Source of the DNA: Roseiarcus sp036489975 | GTDB taxonomy: Bacteria; Pseudomonadota; Alphaproteobacteria; Rhizobiales; Beijerinckiaceae | Assembly: GCA_036489975.1 (NCBI GenBank) | Contig: DASXES010000053.1 | Location: forward strand, 41,951-105,950 | DNA: 64,000 nucleotides | Direction: 5' to 3' | Part shown: piece after piece, positions 7,936 through 16,472 of the stretch | Position numbering within the stretch: the first letter of the stretch is position 1 | Layout: each line of letters opens with the position of its first letter | Translations under genes and position numbers: made by a program | The notes under the pieces: model-generated | Seen by the model: only the letters and a program-made list of their open reading frames with translations | Databases searched by the model: none | Told to the model about the DNA's origin: nothing

Positions 7936-9426
7936 TCAGCCCCTTGAGATCGAGCCCTTGAGAGGCCCGCGGCTTTCGCTTCCCGCGTGCGTGGAGGCCG
8001 CGTCGTCCTCTCCGAAGGTGACCGTTCCGGTTCGACCGATCGAGCAGCCGGCTTCGCCCATGTCGTCCATCGCGATCGTCACATAAAACGGGCTTTTGCG
8101 CATGGTGATCGGCGGAACCGCAAGATTCCCCGGCGCCCCCGCGGCGCCGGTCAGATTGATGACGCTCCCATGATAGGCTTTGCCGTCCTGGAGTGGCTGA
8201 AACGTTGCGGGACTCCCGACTTCGAGACGGTTGTAGACCCGTTCGTCGACGCTCGCGCTGACGATCGGGTGCGAGCAGTTGAGCACGCGCAAGAGATCCT
8301 GACCCTTGTTCACATACTCGCCTGGGCCAACCAGAATCTCCCAGAGCCGCCCTTTGGTCGGCAGGCCGACCAAAGCTTCGGATCTGCGCCGGTAACGCTC
8401 GTCCTCCGCCGAAATCTGATCGCCGACGTCCCTGATTTGAGTTCGCACGGCCGCGAGCTGGGCGTCGAGTTCGCCCTTTTTGAGCTTGAGCTCGGTTTCA
8501 CGTTGAGCCGAGCTTGGGGCGTCATTGTAGCTGTCGCCGATAAACACCCCGTCAGCGATCGCGTCTCGCTCGACCTTCGTTTCCTCGAGGCGCTTCTCAG
8601 CCGCAGCTTCGGCCGAGGTCGCGGCGCTCCATTCGTATTGCACCCGATCGCTCTCGGCCCCTGAAATGTCGCCCGTTCGCTGCAGATGGTCGCTGCGCCG
8701 CTTGCTCGCTGTGGCCTGCGCTGTCTTTGCGGTGGCGGCCTGAAGCTCGGCCGTTTGCGCCGCGAGCCTTGCGTCGATCAGCTTGAAGCGCCCGGTGCGG
8801 TATTTCTCCGCCTGGACGTCGATGGCGTCGAGGGCTGTCTGCGTCAATTGAGATTCCCGCTCAAGCGTCTGCTTTTGCGATTCAAGCGTATTGAGTTCGC
8901 GCCGAAGCTCGTCGAGGCGGCTTCGGTCGGCGTAGGGGTCGACTACGACCAGTCTTGGAGGGGCGGTCGAGCTCCAGCTTGCGGTCTTCTCGGCGGGGGT
9001 TTGAACGATCCCCTCGATGGGCGAGCGGATCGTCTCGATGCGGGCGTTGACGATCGCCTCGACGCTCGTCGTCGCGAGCATAGCTCGAAGCGGCGCCCAG
9101 CCGAAGGCGACGACGAGCCCGACCCCAAGAGCGATCTTGACCGAGCGCCGAATTGTCGTTGCATAAGCGAAACCTGCCCTTTTCGGCGCCGCGTCATTGG
9201 CGATCGCGACGTCTTCCTCGGCGCCCGGTAGAAAGCTGCGCTCCAGGATGGATTGGACCGATCGCGCGTCTGCAGGCTGGGGTTTCGCTCTCGTTCCGTC
9301 AGTGCGCGAATCGGGCGCCTCCTTGACGGCGTCGCTTCGCGCGCCCGGGACAGGGCTAGGCGTCCCAATCGGGGCGTCTGCCGCAAGTCGCGAGCCTTGT
9401 GCGTATCTGGAGTTGGACGACGGCAT
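7936..9426 (-). CDS. HlyD-family membrane fusion protein, partner of the glycosyltransferase
   Basis: A 496-residue protein with a polar, Pro/Ser-rich cytoplasmic N-terminus (about 1-90), one transmembrane helix (about 95-118), a beta-barrel/lipoyl-type half motif (RIETIRSPIEGIV), a long coiled coil (about 165-320), and the second lipoyl and barrel parts (GPGEYVNKGQDLLRVLN). This is the layout of periplasmic adaptor proteins. The gene is directly upstream of the PilZ glycosyltransferase and probably helps carry the growing polysaccharide across the periplasm, as proposed for BgsB and Alg44-like adaptors. No outer-membrane partner lies nearby. Confidence 0.82.
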   Translation of the reverse strand: MPSSNSRYAQGSRLAADAPIGTPSPVPGARSDAVKEAPDSRTDGTRAKPQPADARSVQSILERSFLPGAEEDVAIANDAAPKRAGFAYATTIRRSVKIALGVGLVVAFGWAPLRAMLATTSVEAIVNARIETIRSPIEGIVQTPAEKTASWSSTAPPRLVVVDPYADRSRLDELRRELNTLESQKQTLERESQLTQTALDAIDVQAEKYRTGRFKLIDARLAAQTAELQAATAKTAQATASKRRSDHLQRTGDISGAESDRVQYEWSAATSAEAAAEKRLEETKVERDAIADGVFIGDSYNDAPSSAQRETELKLKKGELDAQLAAVRTQIRDVGDQISAEDERYRRRSEALVGLPTKGRLWEILVGPGEYVNKGQDLLRVLNCSHPIVSASVDERVYNRLEVGSPATFQPLQDGKAYHGSVINLTGAAGAPGNLAVPPITMRKSPFYVTIAMDDMGEAGCSIGRTGTVTFGEDDAASTHAGSESRGPLKGSISRG

Positions 9427-9595
9427 TGAGACGACGCGAAGTTAGGGTGGAGGCGCGCGGCGGCGACAAAATTGGCGAACCGCGTCGCGCGTTTTGAGCG
9501 ACTCAAGACCATCCGAGCCGGCTCATATTTGCCGGCTATCCTCTAAAGAAACAAATAACTAAACCGCGCAGATAATAATGATTGATCGCGGTGGC

Positions 9596-10768
9596 TCACG
9601 CGCTCTTCTCGAACAATTCGCGCCCGATCAGCATGCGACGGATTTCGCTTGTTCCCGCGCCGATCTCGTAGAGCTTGGCGTCGCGCAACAGGCGCCCGAG
9701 CGGATAGTCGTTGGTGTAGCCGTTTCCACCGAGAACCTGGATCGCATCGAGGGCGACGTGGGTGGCGCGCTCGGCGGCGTAGAGGATCGCGCCCGCCGCG
9801 TCCTCGCGGGTGGTCTCACCGCGGTCGCAGGCCTTGGCGACGGCGTAGACGTAGGCCTTCGCCGCATTCATCGTCACGTACATGTCGGCGAGCTTGCCCT
9901 GCACCAACTGGAATGTCCCGATGGCCTGGCCGAACTGCTTGCGCTCGTGGACGTAAGGCAGGACGACGTCGAGCGCCGCCTGCATGAGGCCGAGCGGCCC
10001 CGCAGCCAGCATCACGCGCTCGTAGTCGAGGCCGCTCATCAGCACGTTGACGCCCTTGCCGACCTTGCCCAGCACGTTCGCGGCGGGAACTTCGCAGTCG
10101 GCGAAGATGAGTTCGGCCGTGTCGGAGCCGCGCATGCCGAGCTTGTCGAGCTTCACGCCCGACGAAAAGCCCTTCATGCCGCGCTCGATGATGAAGGCGG
10201 TGATGCCCCGCGCGTTCGCCGCGGGATCGGTCTTGGCGTAGACGACGAGGGTCTCGGCCGAGGGGCCGTTGGTGATCCACATCTTCGCGCCATTGAGGAC
10301 GTAGCGGTCGCCCCTCTTGTCGGCGCGGGTCGTCATCGACACGACGTCAGAGCCTGCGTTCGGCTCCGACATCGCGAGCGCCCCGACATGCTCGCCGGAG
10401 ATCAGCTTCGGCAGATAGCGCGCCTTCTGCTCATCATTGCCGTTGCGCACGATCTGGTTGACGCAGAGGTTCGAATGCGCCCCGTACGACAGTCCGACCG
10501 AGCCGCTCGCACGCGAGATTTCCTCCATCGCCACGCAATGATCGAGATAGCCGAGACCCAGCCCGCCATACTCTTCCGGCGCAGTGATCCCGTGCAGGCC
10601 GAGCGCCCCCATCTTCGGCCAAAGGTCGGCGGGAAAGAGGTTGTCGCGGTCAATTTGCGCGGCGCGCGGGGCGACCTCCTTCTCGGCGAACGCCCGGGCG
10701 CTGTCGCGGATCATCGCGGCGCTCTCGCCGAGGTCGAAGTCGAAGGCGCGGGGCGTGTTGGGGATCAT
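9596..10768 (-). CDS. ivd: Isovaleryl-CoA dehydrogenase
   Basis: An FAD flavoenzyme of leucine catabolism that oxidises isovaleryl-CoA to 3-methylcrotonyl-CoA and passes electrons to ETF. From the ATG at 10768 the protein has 390 residues, as in the family. The acyl-CoA dehydrogenase signatures are present (AMSEPNAGSDV at about 132-142 and QVLGGNGYTNDYPLGRLLRD near the C-terminus). The catalytic base is Glu250 in LDYERVML, the position that distinguishes isovaleryl-CoA dehydrogenases from most acyl-CoA dehydrogenases, which use a C-terminal Glu. The open frame extends to 10903 but the extra 45 residues are not family-like. Other leucine-degradation genes are not in the window. Confidence 0.93.
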   Translation of the reverse strand: MIPNTPRAFDFDLGESAAMIRDSARAFAEKEVAPRAAQIDRDNLFPADLWPKMGALGLHGITAPEEYGGLGLGYLDHCVAMEEISRASGSVGLSYGAHSNLCVNQIVRNGNDEQKARYLPKLISGEHVGALAMSEPNAGSDVVSMTTRADKRGDRYVLNGAKMWITNGPSAETLVVYAKTDPAANARGITAFIIERGMKGFSSGVKLDKLGMRGSDTAELIFADCEVPAANVLGKVGKGVNVLMSGLDYERVMLAAGPLGLMQAALDVVLPYVHERKQFGQAIGTFQLVQGKLADMYVTMNAAKAYVYAVAKACDRGETTREDAAGAILYAAERATHVALDAIQVLGGNGYTNDYPLGRLLRDAKLYEIGAGTSEIRRMLIGRELFEKSA

Positions 10769-11198
10769 GGGCGAGGCGCTAGGCAGGGGAAGCGGGGAAA
10801 CGACCTTGTGCGCGATCGGCGGCGCTGTCCAGCCTTTCGCGCAAGCCAGGCGCAGACGGGGGGAGCGCGGCGCCATTAGCGAGTCCGAATCGAGACTTTT
10901 CAAAGGGATGGGGCGTGATTAGCGATCCAAGCGCCGGACAGGGGCCAGAGCGACAATATTGAACATGTATAATTTGTTCAATAGACCTGTCACATATGGC
11001 GGGATCGCGCGGACCGCCGAGCGGGGGCGCGCCCCCGCCAGTCGGGCTCCGGCGCGAAAGCGCGTGGGCTGCGCCATGAGAGCCGACGGGCGCGTTGGGG
11101 ATCGCGGCCCCTTGGGGGCGCTCGCGGCCGCAAGACCGGCCCATCCTCGCTCGTGCAAGGCTAGGCCGGTCGCAAGTCCAAGACCTTACTGGCGGGCC
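10769..11198. other. Intergenic region with nothing recognised
   Basis: About 430 bases between ivd and the first glycine-rich gene, including the presumed ivd promoter. A stretch around 10955-11000 is notably AT-richer than the rest. No gene, RNA or repeat is supported. An inverted match of ACCGGCC with GGCCGGT around 11133-11170 could be part of a terminator for the glycine-rich gene, but it has no clear T-run. Confidence 0.4.
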
Positions 11199-11843
11199 TT
11201 ACTGGCAGGCGTCCCAGAAGCCCTGCTGCCGGCTCGGGTCGGTGTAGAACCAGCACAAGCCCGGCCCTGGAGCGGCGCCGGCCCAGGACGCCGCCGCCGC
11301 CGCGCTGACGAAGCCGAGCGCTGCGCCCGCTGCGATGGCGCCGCCAGGCGCCCAGCCGTACCCGGGACGAGTCCAACCGCCATAGCGATAAACCCCGCCG
11401 GCGCGATAGGCGCCGCCGCGATAAGCTCCGCCGTGGTAGGCGCCGCCGCGGTACGCGCCCCCGCGGTAGGCGCCGCCGCGATAAGCGCCGCCGTGGTAGG
11501 CGCCGCCGCGATAGGCCCCGCCGCCACGGTGGGCGCCGCCACGGTAGGCCCCGCCGCCACGGTACGCGCCGCCACCGCGATGGGCGCCGCCGCCACGATA
11601 CGCTCCGCCTCCGCGGTGCATTCCCCCGCCGCCGCGATGCATGCCCCCGCCGCCGCGGTGTCCGCCCCCGCCGCGATGCATGCCGCCTCCACGACCGCCC
11701 CTCACCTGAGTGATAAGGCCGTCGTCCATGTGGGCTGCGGCGCCCGGCGGGGCGAAGATCTCGAGGGCTTCAGCCTCGGGTAAACCAAGACAGAGAAGCG
11801 AAACGCCAAGCAGCGCGTTTCTGGCCAGACGTGTCCATCGCAT
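11199..11843 (-). CDS. Exported Gly/Tyr/His-repeat protein, copy 1
   Basis: Unknown function. From the ATG at 11843 (preceded by GGGAGG at 5-6 bases) the protein has about 214 residues. It has a Sec signal peptide (about 1-27), then roughly 90 residues of degenerate GGxYR/H units (GGAYRGG, GGAHRGG, GGGMHRGG), a hydrophobic Ala-rich segment (about 155-185), and a C-terminal tail PGPGLCWFYTDPSRQQGFWD ending in ACQ. The tail and hydrophobic segment are shared with the second copy at 12616-13110. The repeat number differs between the two copies. Proteins of this style are common and uncharacterised in Hyphomicrobiales; a surface or cell-wall-associated role is only a guess. Confidence 0.8.
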   Translation of the reverse strand: MRWTRLARNALLGVSLLCLGLPEAEALEIFAPPGAAAHMDDGLITQVRGGRGGGMHRGGGGHRGGGGMHRGGGGMHRGGGAYRGGGAHRGGGAYRGGGAYRGGAHRGGGAYRGGAYHGGAYRGGAYRGGAYRGGAYHGGAYRGGAYRAGGVYRYGGWTRPGYGWAPGGAIAAGAALGFVSAAAAASWAGAAPGPGLCWFYTDPSRQQGFWDACQ

Positions 11844-11997
11844 AGGCGCCTCCCTTTTTATCACGGGGCGCGACCAAGCCGCGGATTGGATACTCCAGCA
11901 TCCGCGCGACGCGGTCGCTCGACCCGACAGTGATACTCTACCTCAGCCGCGCAAGACTTTCCAAGAGCGCCGACGGGATTCGAGACTGGGGCCGCCA

Positions 11998-12360
11998 GTG
12001 AGCATTTTGAGGTCGAGCGGCGCAAAAGAAGCCGGACGGCGCAAGTGGCTTCCTGGTCTGGCTAGTCTACAAAACTACGAATCCGGATGGCTCACGCACG
12101 ATTGGGTCGCCGGAATGGCGTTGACGACCATGCTCGCGCCGGTCGGCGTCGCGTATGCGCTCGCGTCTGGCGTCGGCGCCATCTACGGCCTCTACGCCAC
12201 CATCGCTTGTTTGCTGGCCTACGCGCTTTTCGGACCCAGACGGATCCTGGTTCTCGGTCCCGACTCTTCCCTGGCGGCGGTGATTTTTGGGGTCCGGGGC
12301 GATCCTCATCATCGCCGGGATCGCCCGGCTCGGTTTCGTGACCGAGCTTTTGTCGAAGCC
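11998..12360 (+). pseudogene. SulP-family anion permease, broken fragment
   Basis: From a GTG at 11998 the frame reads the start of a SulP permease: WLPGLASLQNYESGWL, then DWVAGMALTTMLAPVGVAYA, GLYATIACLLAYALFGPRRI and LVLGPDSSL. At about 12290 homology moves to another frame, where GAILIIAGIARLGFVTELL continues the family pattern. It ends at about 12360 after SKP. Only about 120 of the usual 500 or more residues remain, with an indel in the middle, so it cannot be functional. It lies between the two glycine-rich genes on the opposite strand, and the 255 bases after it (12361-12615) hold nothing recognised. Confidence 0.8.
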
Positions 12361-12615
12361 GTCGACGAATATGAGCAGGGGCGCAGGTCGATCACCAAGC
12401 CACGTTCTAACCGGCAGGACAGGCGCCGCCGCTGCCGCATTGACGGCAGATCCGATCAGATCGGAGTTCGGCCGAGCCCCCTGCGGGCGGCAAGAGCGCC
12501 GGCGTCAAGAAAACTGGTCAGTAAAAGCGCCCAAGTCGCACAACGAAATTGGCCGCCGGCTCGCTTGGGGAGCGAACGGGCGGCCAAGTTGCGATTGAAA
12601 GAGGGAGCCGAATTT

Positions 12616-13110
12616 CTACTGGCAGGCGTCCCAGAAGCCGTTGCGGTAGCTCGGATCCGTGTAATACCAGCACAAGCCCGGTCCAGGCGCCGCGCCCGCA
12701 TAGGCGGCCGCCGCCCCTGCCGCGAGCACGCCGACAGCGGCGCCGGCCGCGATCGCGCCGCCCGGTCCCCAGTGATACCACCCGGGGCGGGCCCAGCCGC
12801 CATATCGGTAGCCGCCGCCCCGATAGACCCCGCCGCCGCGATAGACGCCGCCCCGATAGACCCCGCCGCCATGATAGCCCCCCCCGCGGTAAGCGCCGCC
12901 GCGGTAGGTTCCGCCGCGATGGTAGACGCCGCCGCGCGGACCCACAGCGGTCGCGCCGCGGTGGACCATCACCACCTTCGAGATCATGCCCTCGCCCGGC
13001 TGCGCCACCGGGTTCGACCCCTGCATTTCAAGCGCGCCGGCCTGCGGCAGAGAGAAGCCGGACAACGCGATCGCCACGCAGGCGCTCTTGACCAAACTCG
13101 ATCGACTCAT
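12616..13110 (-). CDS. Exported Gly/Tyr-repeat protein, copy 2
   Basis: A paralogue of the gene at 11199-11843, with about 164 residues from the ATG at 13110, which has AAGGAGG 7 bases upstream. The signal peptide (about 1-25) is followed by a short region with VISKVV-type sequence, about 50 residues of GGxYRGG units, the segment YRYGGWARPGWYHWGPGGAI, an Ala-rich hydrophobic helix, and the tail PGPGLCWYYTDPSYRNGFWD ending in ACQ. The tail is almost identical to that of copy 1, while the repeat block is shorter. Function unknown. Confidence 0.8.
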   Translation of the reverse strand: MSRSSLVKSACVAIALSGFSLPQAGALEMQGSNPVAQPGEGMISKVVMVHRGATAVGPRGGVYHRGGTYRGGAYRGGGYHGGGVYRGGVYRGGGVYRGGGYRYGGWARPGWYHWGPGGAIAAGAAVGVLAAGAAAAYAGAAPGPGLCWYYTDPSYRNGFWDACQ

Positions 13111-13247
13111 GGATTTCCTCCTTGCGCGCCCCACCCTGCGGCCCGCCCGCGACGCGACTTATCGCACAAAACCGCCGCCGACGCGACGGCCCCGCCCGCG
13201 GCCGCGCTGTGATGGGCGCCGTCTCAGGCGACAATTCGCGACGCCCC

Positions 13248-15095
13248 TCACGTCGCTGTCGCGCCCGCCGTCGTCTCTGGTTGAGCGGCGCCATCTTTCT
13301 GCGAGCGCAGGCGAGCCGCGCCCGACGCGGTGCTCAGGCTGTGCGCCGCGTTGATGAGCGCGAGATGCGAGAACGCCTGCGGGAAGTTGCCAAGCTGACG
13401 GCGCTCACGGGGATCGTATTCCTCGGCCAAGAGCCCGACATCGTTGCGCAGCGCCAGCAATCGCTCGAATAGCGCGACGGCTTCATCGTAGCGCCCGAGC
13501 AGCACATAATTGTCGACCAGCCAGAAGCTGCAGGCGAGGAAGGCGCCTTCGCCGGGCGGCAGGCCATCCACTCCGGCGCCCGTGTCATAGCGCAGCACGA
13601 CTCCGTCGTGAAGGAGCTTGCGCTCGATTGCGGCGACAGTGCCCGCGACGCGCGGGTCGTCAGGCGGGAGAAAGCCGACGATGGGAATGAGCAACAGGCT
13701 CGCGTCCAGCGTCGTGTCGCCGAACGACTGCACGAACGTGTTTCGCTTGGGGTCGAACCCATGCTCGCACACTTCCGCATGAATCGAATCGCGAACCTCC
13801 CGCCAGCGCTCCAGAGGCCCATCGAGCCCGAATTCCTCGATCGAGCGCACCGCGCGATCGAAGGCGACCCAGGCCATGACCTTCGAGTGGGTGAAGTGGC
13901 GGGGGCCCCCTCGCACTTCCCAGATGCCTTCATCGGGGTCGCGCCAGATTTTCTCGAGGTGCAGAACGAGGCCGCATTCCAGCGCCCAGGTCGCCTCGTT
14001 GGCGCACAGACCCGCGCCGCGCGCGACATAAAAGGCGTCGAGCACTTCGCCGTAGACGTCGAGCTGGAGCTGCTTGACCGCCCCATTCCCGATTCGGACC
14101 GGGGCGGCGCCTTCGTAGCCCGGCAGCCAGGGAATCTCGTATTCCTCGAGCCGCCGTTCGCCGCCGACCCCGTAGACGATCTGCAAGTCGTCCGGAGATC
14201 CGGCGACCGCGCGCAGGAGCCACTCGTGCCACGCCTTTGCTTCGTCCAGGATGCCCGACCCGATCAGCGCGTAAAGGGTGAAGGTCGCGTCCCGAAGCCA
14301 GCAATATCGATAATCCCAGTTGCGCGGGCCGCCCAGTTGTTCGGGCAGGGACGTCGTCGCAGCCGCGACAATGCCCCCGGTCTCCCAGTGCGCGAGCGCT
14401 TTCAGGGTGAGGAGCGAGCGCAGAACAGCGTCGCCCCAGCTGTCCGCCGGCTTGAAGGCGGCGGCCCAGTCGGTCCAGAACGAATGGATCTGTTTGCGCG
14501 CTTCATCGAGCTCCTCGCCCGATAGGGGAGGGGGAGCGGCCCGGAACGACGCCGACCAGTTGAGGACGAAGCTCGCCTCCTCCCCCTCGCGGACGGTGAA
14601 ATCCCCGACGGTGCGAAGATCCTCACCGTGCGTCTGCACGTTGGTGTCGAGCAGCACTTTGTCGGGGCCGGCAATGAATTGGAGGCGCCCGTCGTCCTGC
14701 TGACTGACCCACGGCACGATCGCGCCATAGTCGAACCGCACGATGACCTCGGTCCGCATGGAGACCTCGCCCTGAAGGCCCTTGACGATGCGCACGAGCT
14801 CGGAGGAGCCGTTGCGCCTGTACATGAAGTCGGTGAGGGAGACCGAACCCTCCGCGGTTGTGAAAATTGTCTCGAGGACCAGCGTGTCGCCGACATATCG
14901 CCGCGCGCTCCGGGCGTCCTTTTGGGTCGGCGCGATCAGCCACCGTCCGTGTTCCGGGCCGCCAAGCAGCGCGGAAAAACACGCGGCGCTGTCGAACCGG
15001 GGCAGGCAGAGCCAATCGATCGAGCCGTCGCGCCCGACCAACGCCGCGGTCTCGCAGTTTCCGATAATGGCGTAGTCTTCGATTCTCAACGGCAT
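13248..15095 (-). CDS. Glycoside hydrolase family 15 protein (glucoamylase/trehalase-like)
   Basis: A 615-residue cytoplasmic protein (no signal peptide) typical of bacterial GH15 enzymes. It has the N-terminal beta-sandwich start IEDYAIIGNCETAALVGRDG and the (alpha/alpha)6 barrel with WDYRYCWLRDATFTLYALI, EGAFLACSFWLVDNYVLLGR and a C-terminal LLAEEYDP, in which a Glu serves as catalytic base in the family. Members hydrolyse alpha-glucosides; some actinobacterial ones are trehalases, so substrate cannot be assigned from sequence alone. It is transcribed alone, divergent from dacB across about 195 bases. Confidence 0.88.
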   Translation of the reverse strand: MPLRIEDYAIIGNCETAALVGRDGSIDWLCLPRFDSAACFSALLGGPEHGRWLIAPTQKDARSARRYVGDTLVLETIFTTAEGSVSLTDFMYRRNGSSELVRIVKGLQGEVSMRTEVIVRFDYGAIVPWVSQQDDGRLQFIAGPDKVLLDTNVQTHGEDLRTVGDFTVREGEEASFVLNWSASFRAAPPPLSGEELDEARKQIHSFWTDWAAAFKPADSWGDAVLRSLLTLKALAHWETGGIVAAATTSLPEQLGGPRNWDYRYCWLRDATFTLYALIGSGILDEAKAWHEWLLRAVAGSPDDLQIVYGVGGERRLEEYEIPWLPGYEGAAPVRIGNGAVKQLQLDVYGEVLDAFYVARGAGLCANEATWALECGLVLHLEKIWRDPDEGIWEVRGGPRHFTHSKVMAWVAFDRAVRSIEEFGLDGPLERWREVRDSIHAEVCEHGFDPKRNTFVQSFGDTTLDASLLLIPIVGFLPPDDPRVAGTVAAIERKLLHDGVVLRYDTGAGVDGLPPGEGAFLACSFWLVDNYVLLGRYDEAVALFERLLALRNDVGLLAEEYDPRERRQLGNFPQAFSHLALINAAHSLSTASGAARLRSQKDGAAQPETTAGATAT

Positions 15096-15290
15096 CGCGG
15101 GTCTCCCGTGGGCGCACGCGTGGGCGCAAAGGGCCGCCTATACCAGACTTGGCGCAATTTCGCCGGGTCGAGCGAATCGGGAAACGCCGCGCGCCAGGTG
15201 GATATTTGGCAATCCGGGCAAACTTGGCGCTTGAGAATCGCGAGCCGCGGTCCACAAGCTGCACGGCCCTTTGCCCGCGCTGGAGTCGCC

Positions 15291-16472
15291 ATGTGGTCTC
15301 GCCTGTTCGCTCTCGCCCTGCTCCTCATGCCCGCGCCGGCCCTGGCCGACCTCAAGGAGAAGATCGCGGCCCTTGCGCCATCGGCGGCTGTGCTCGTCGT
15401 GGACGCCAAGGGCGACGAACTGTTCGCCCAGAACGCCGACCAATCCTTCGTTCCGGCCTCGGTCGCCAAGATCGTGACGGCCTGGCTCGCGATGGAGGTC
15501 CTTGGCGGCGACTATCACTTCGAAACCCGCTTCTACCTCGACAACAAGCGGGTGCTCTACGTGCGCGGAGGCGGCGATCCTTTTCTGGTCTCGGAGGAGC
15601 TCAAGCCGCTCGCGGCCGACCTGGTCGCCAGGATCGGCAAGGCGCCGATCGCCGGCATCGTGGTTGACGGCGGCTACTATCCCTCGAACCTCCGCATTCC
15701 GGGCATTGAGGACGACGACGAGGCCTATGATGCGCTGAACCTGGCGCTGGCGGTGAATTTCAACACGGTCTACGCCGTGCGCAGCGGAAACAAGGTGCGC
15801 TCCGCCGAGGACCAGACCCCGATCACGCCGATCGCGATCGCGCGCTTCCGCGCCAAGGGCCCGGACGGAGAAGGCCGCATCAGTCTCGGCGAGGACCCGG
15901 CGCTCGGCCTCCGATACGCGGGCGAGCTGATCGGCGCCTTCATCGCGCGGGCCGGCGGCCGCGTACAGGGCCCGGTCTCAACCGGAACGGTTCCCGAGGG
16001 GCTGAAGCCGGTCTATGTCCATCGGCAGTCGCGCGCCCTGTCGGACATCCTCGCCGAGATGCTGCTCGACTCGAACAACTTCACCGCCAACCAGGTCTTC
16101 CTCGAGATCGGCGCTCACCGTCTCGGCGGGCCGGTCAGCCTCGAGAAGTCGCTTCAAGTGGCGAACGCAATGCTCGCCGCGAATGGCTTGGCGGGGGATA
16201 TCCATCTCATCGAGGGGTCGGGCATCAGCCGCGACGACCGCTTCACGCCTCGCGGCCTCACGAAGGTGCTGGCGCTCTTCGCGCCCCACGCCGATCTGCT
16301 CCACGGCCATGACGGGGGCATGGACAAGACCGGCACCATGGCAGGAGTCCGCACGCTTGCCGGTTATGCGGACACCGCCGCCCACGGGCGCGTCCATTTC
16401 GTGATCTCGCTTGCGGGCGATGACAGCGAGATGCGCTTCCGGCTGCTGCAGGCGATCGAGTCGGAGCTTTAG
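15291..16472 (+). CDS. dacB: D-alanyl-D-alanine carboxypeptidase/endopeptidase (PBP4 type, S13)
   Basis: A periplasmic penicillin-binding protein that trims peptidoglycan stem peptides. The 393-residue protein starts with a signal peptide (about 1-19, ending PALA). The three active-site motifs of serine DD-peptidases are present: SVAK at 57-60, SNN in the segment LLDSNNFTANQ, and KTG in DKTGTMAGV near the C-terminus. It is shorter than E. coli DacB and lacks most of the large inserted domain, as in many alphaproteobacterial homologues. The start ATG at 15291 was chosen for the clean signal peptide. Its 3' end overlaps the convergent PQQ-like gene by 4 bases. Confidence 0.92.
   Translation: MWSRLFALALLLMPAPALADLKEKIAALAPSAAVLVVDAKGDELFAQNADQSFVPASVAKIVTAWLAMEVLGGDYHFETRFYLDNKRVLYVRGGGDPFLVSEELKPLAADLVARIGKAPIAGIVVDGGYYPSNLRIPGIEDDDEAYDALNLALAVNFNTVYAVRSGNKVRSAEDQTPITPIAIARFRAKGPDGEGRISLGEDPALGLRYAGELIGAFIARAGGRVQGPVSTGTVPEGLKPVYVHRQSRALSDILAEMLLDSNNFTANQVFLEIGAHRLGGPVSLEKSLQVANAMLAANGLAGDIHLIEGSGISRDDRFTPRGLTKVLALFAPHADLLHGHDGGMDKTGTMAGVRTLAGYADTAAHGRVHFVISLAGDDSEMRFRLLQAIESEL

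Noticed and set aside
9578..10879. 433-residue frame antisense to ivd
   Set aside because: Charged, motif-free composition typical of antisense frames in high-GC DNA.
11400..11700. Regular short repeats that could suggest a CRISPR array or minisatellite
   Set aside because: The units are degenerate, have no unique spacers, and code for GGxYRGG repeats in frame with a signal peptide and a conserved tail.
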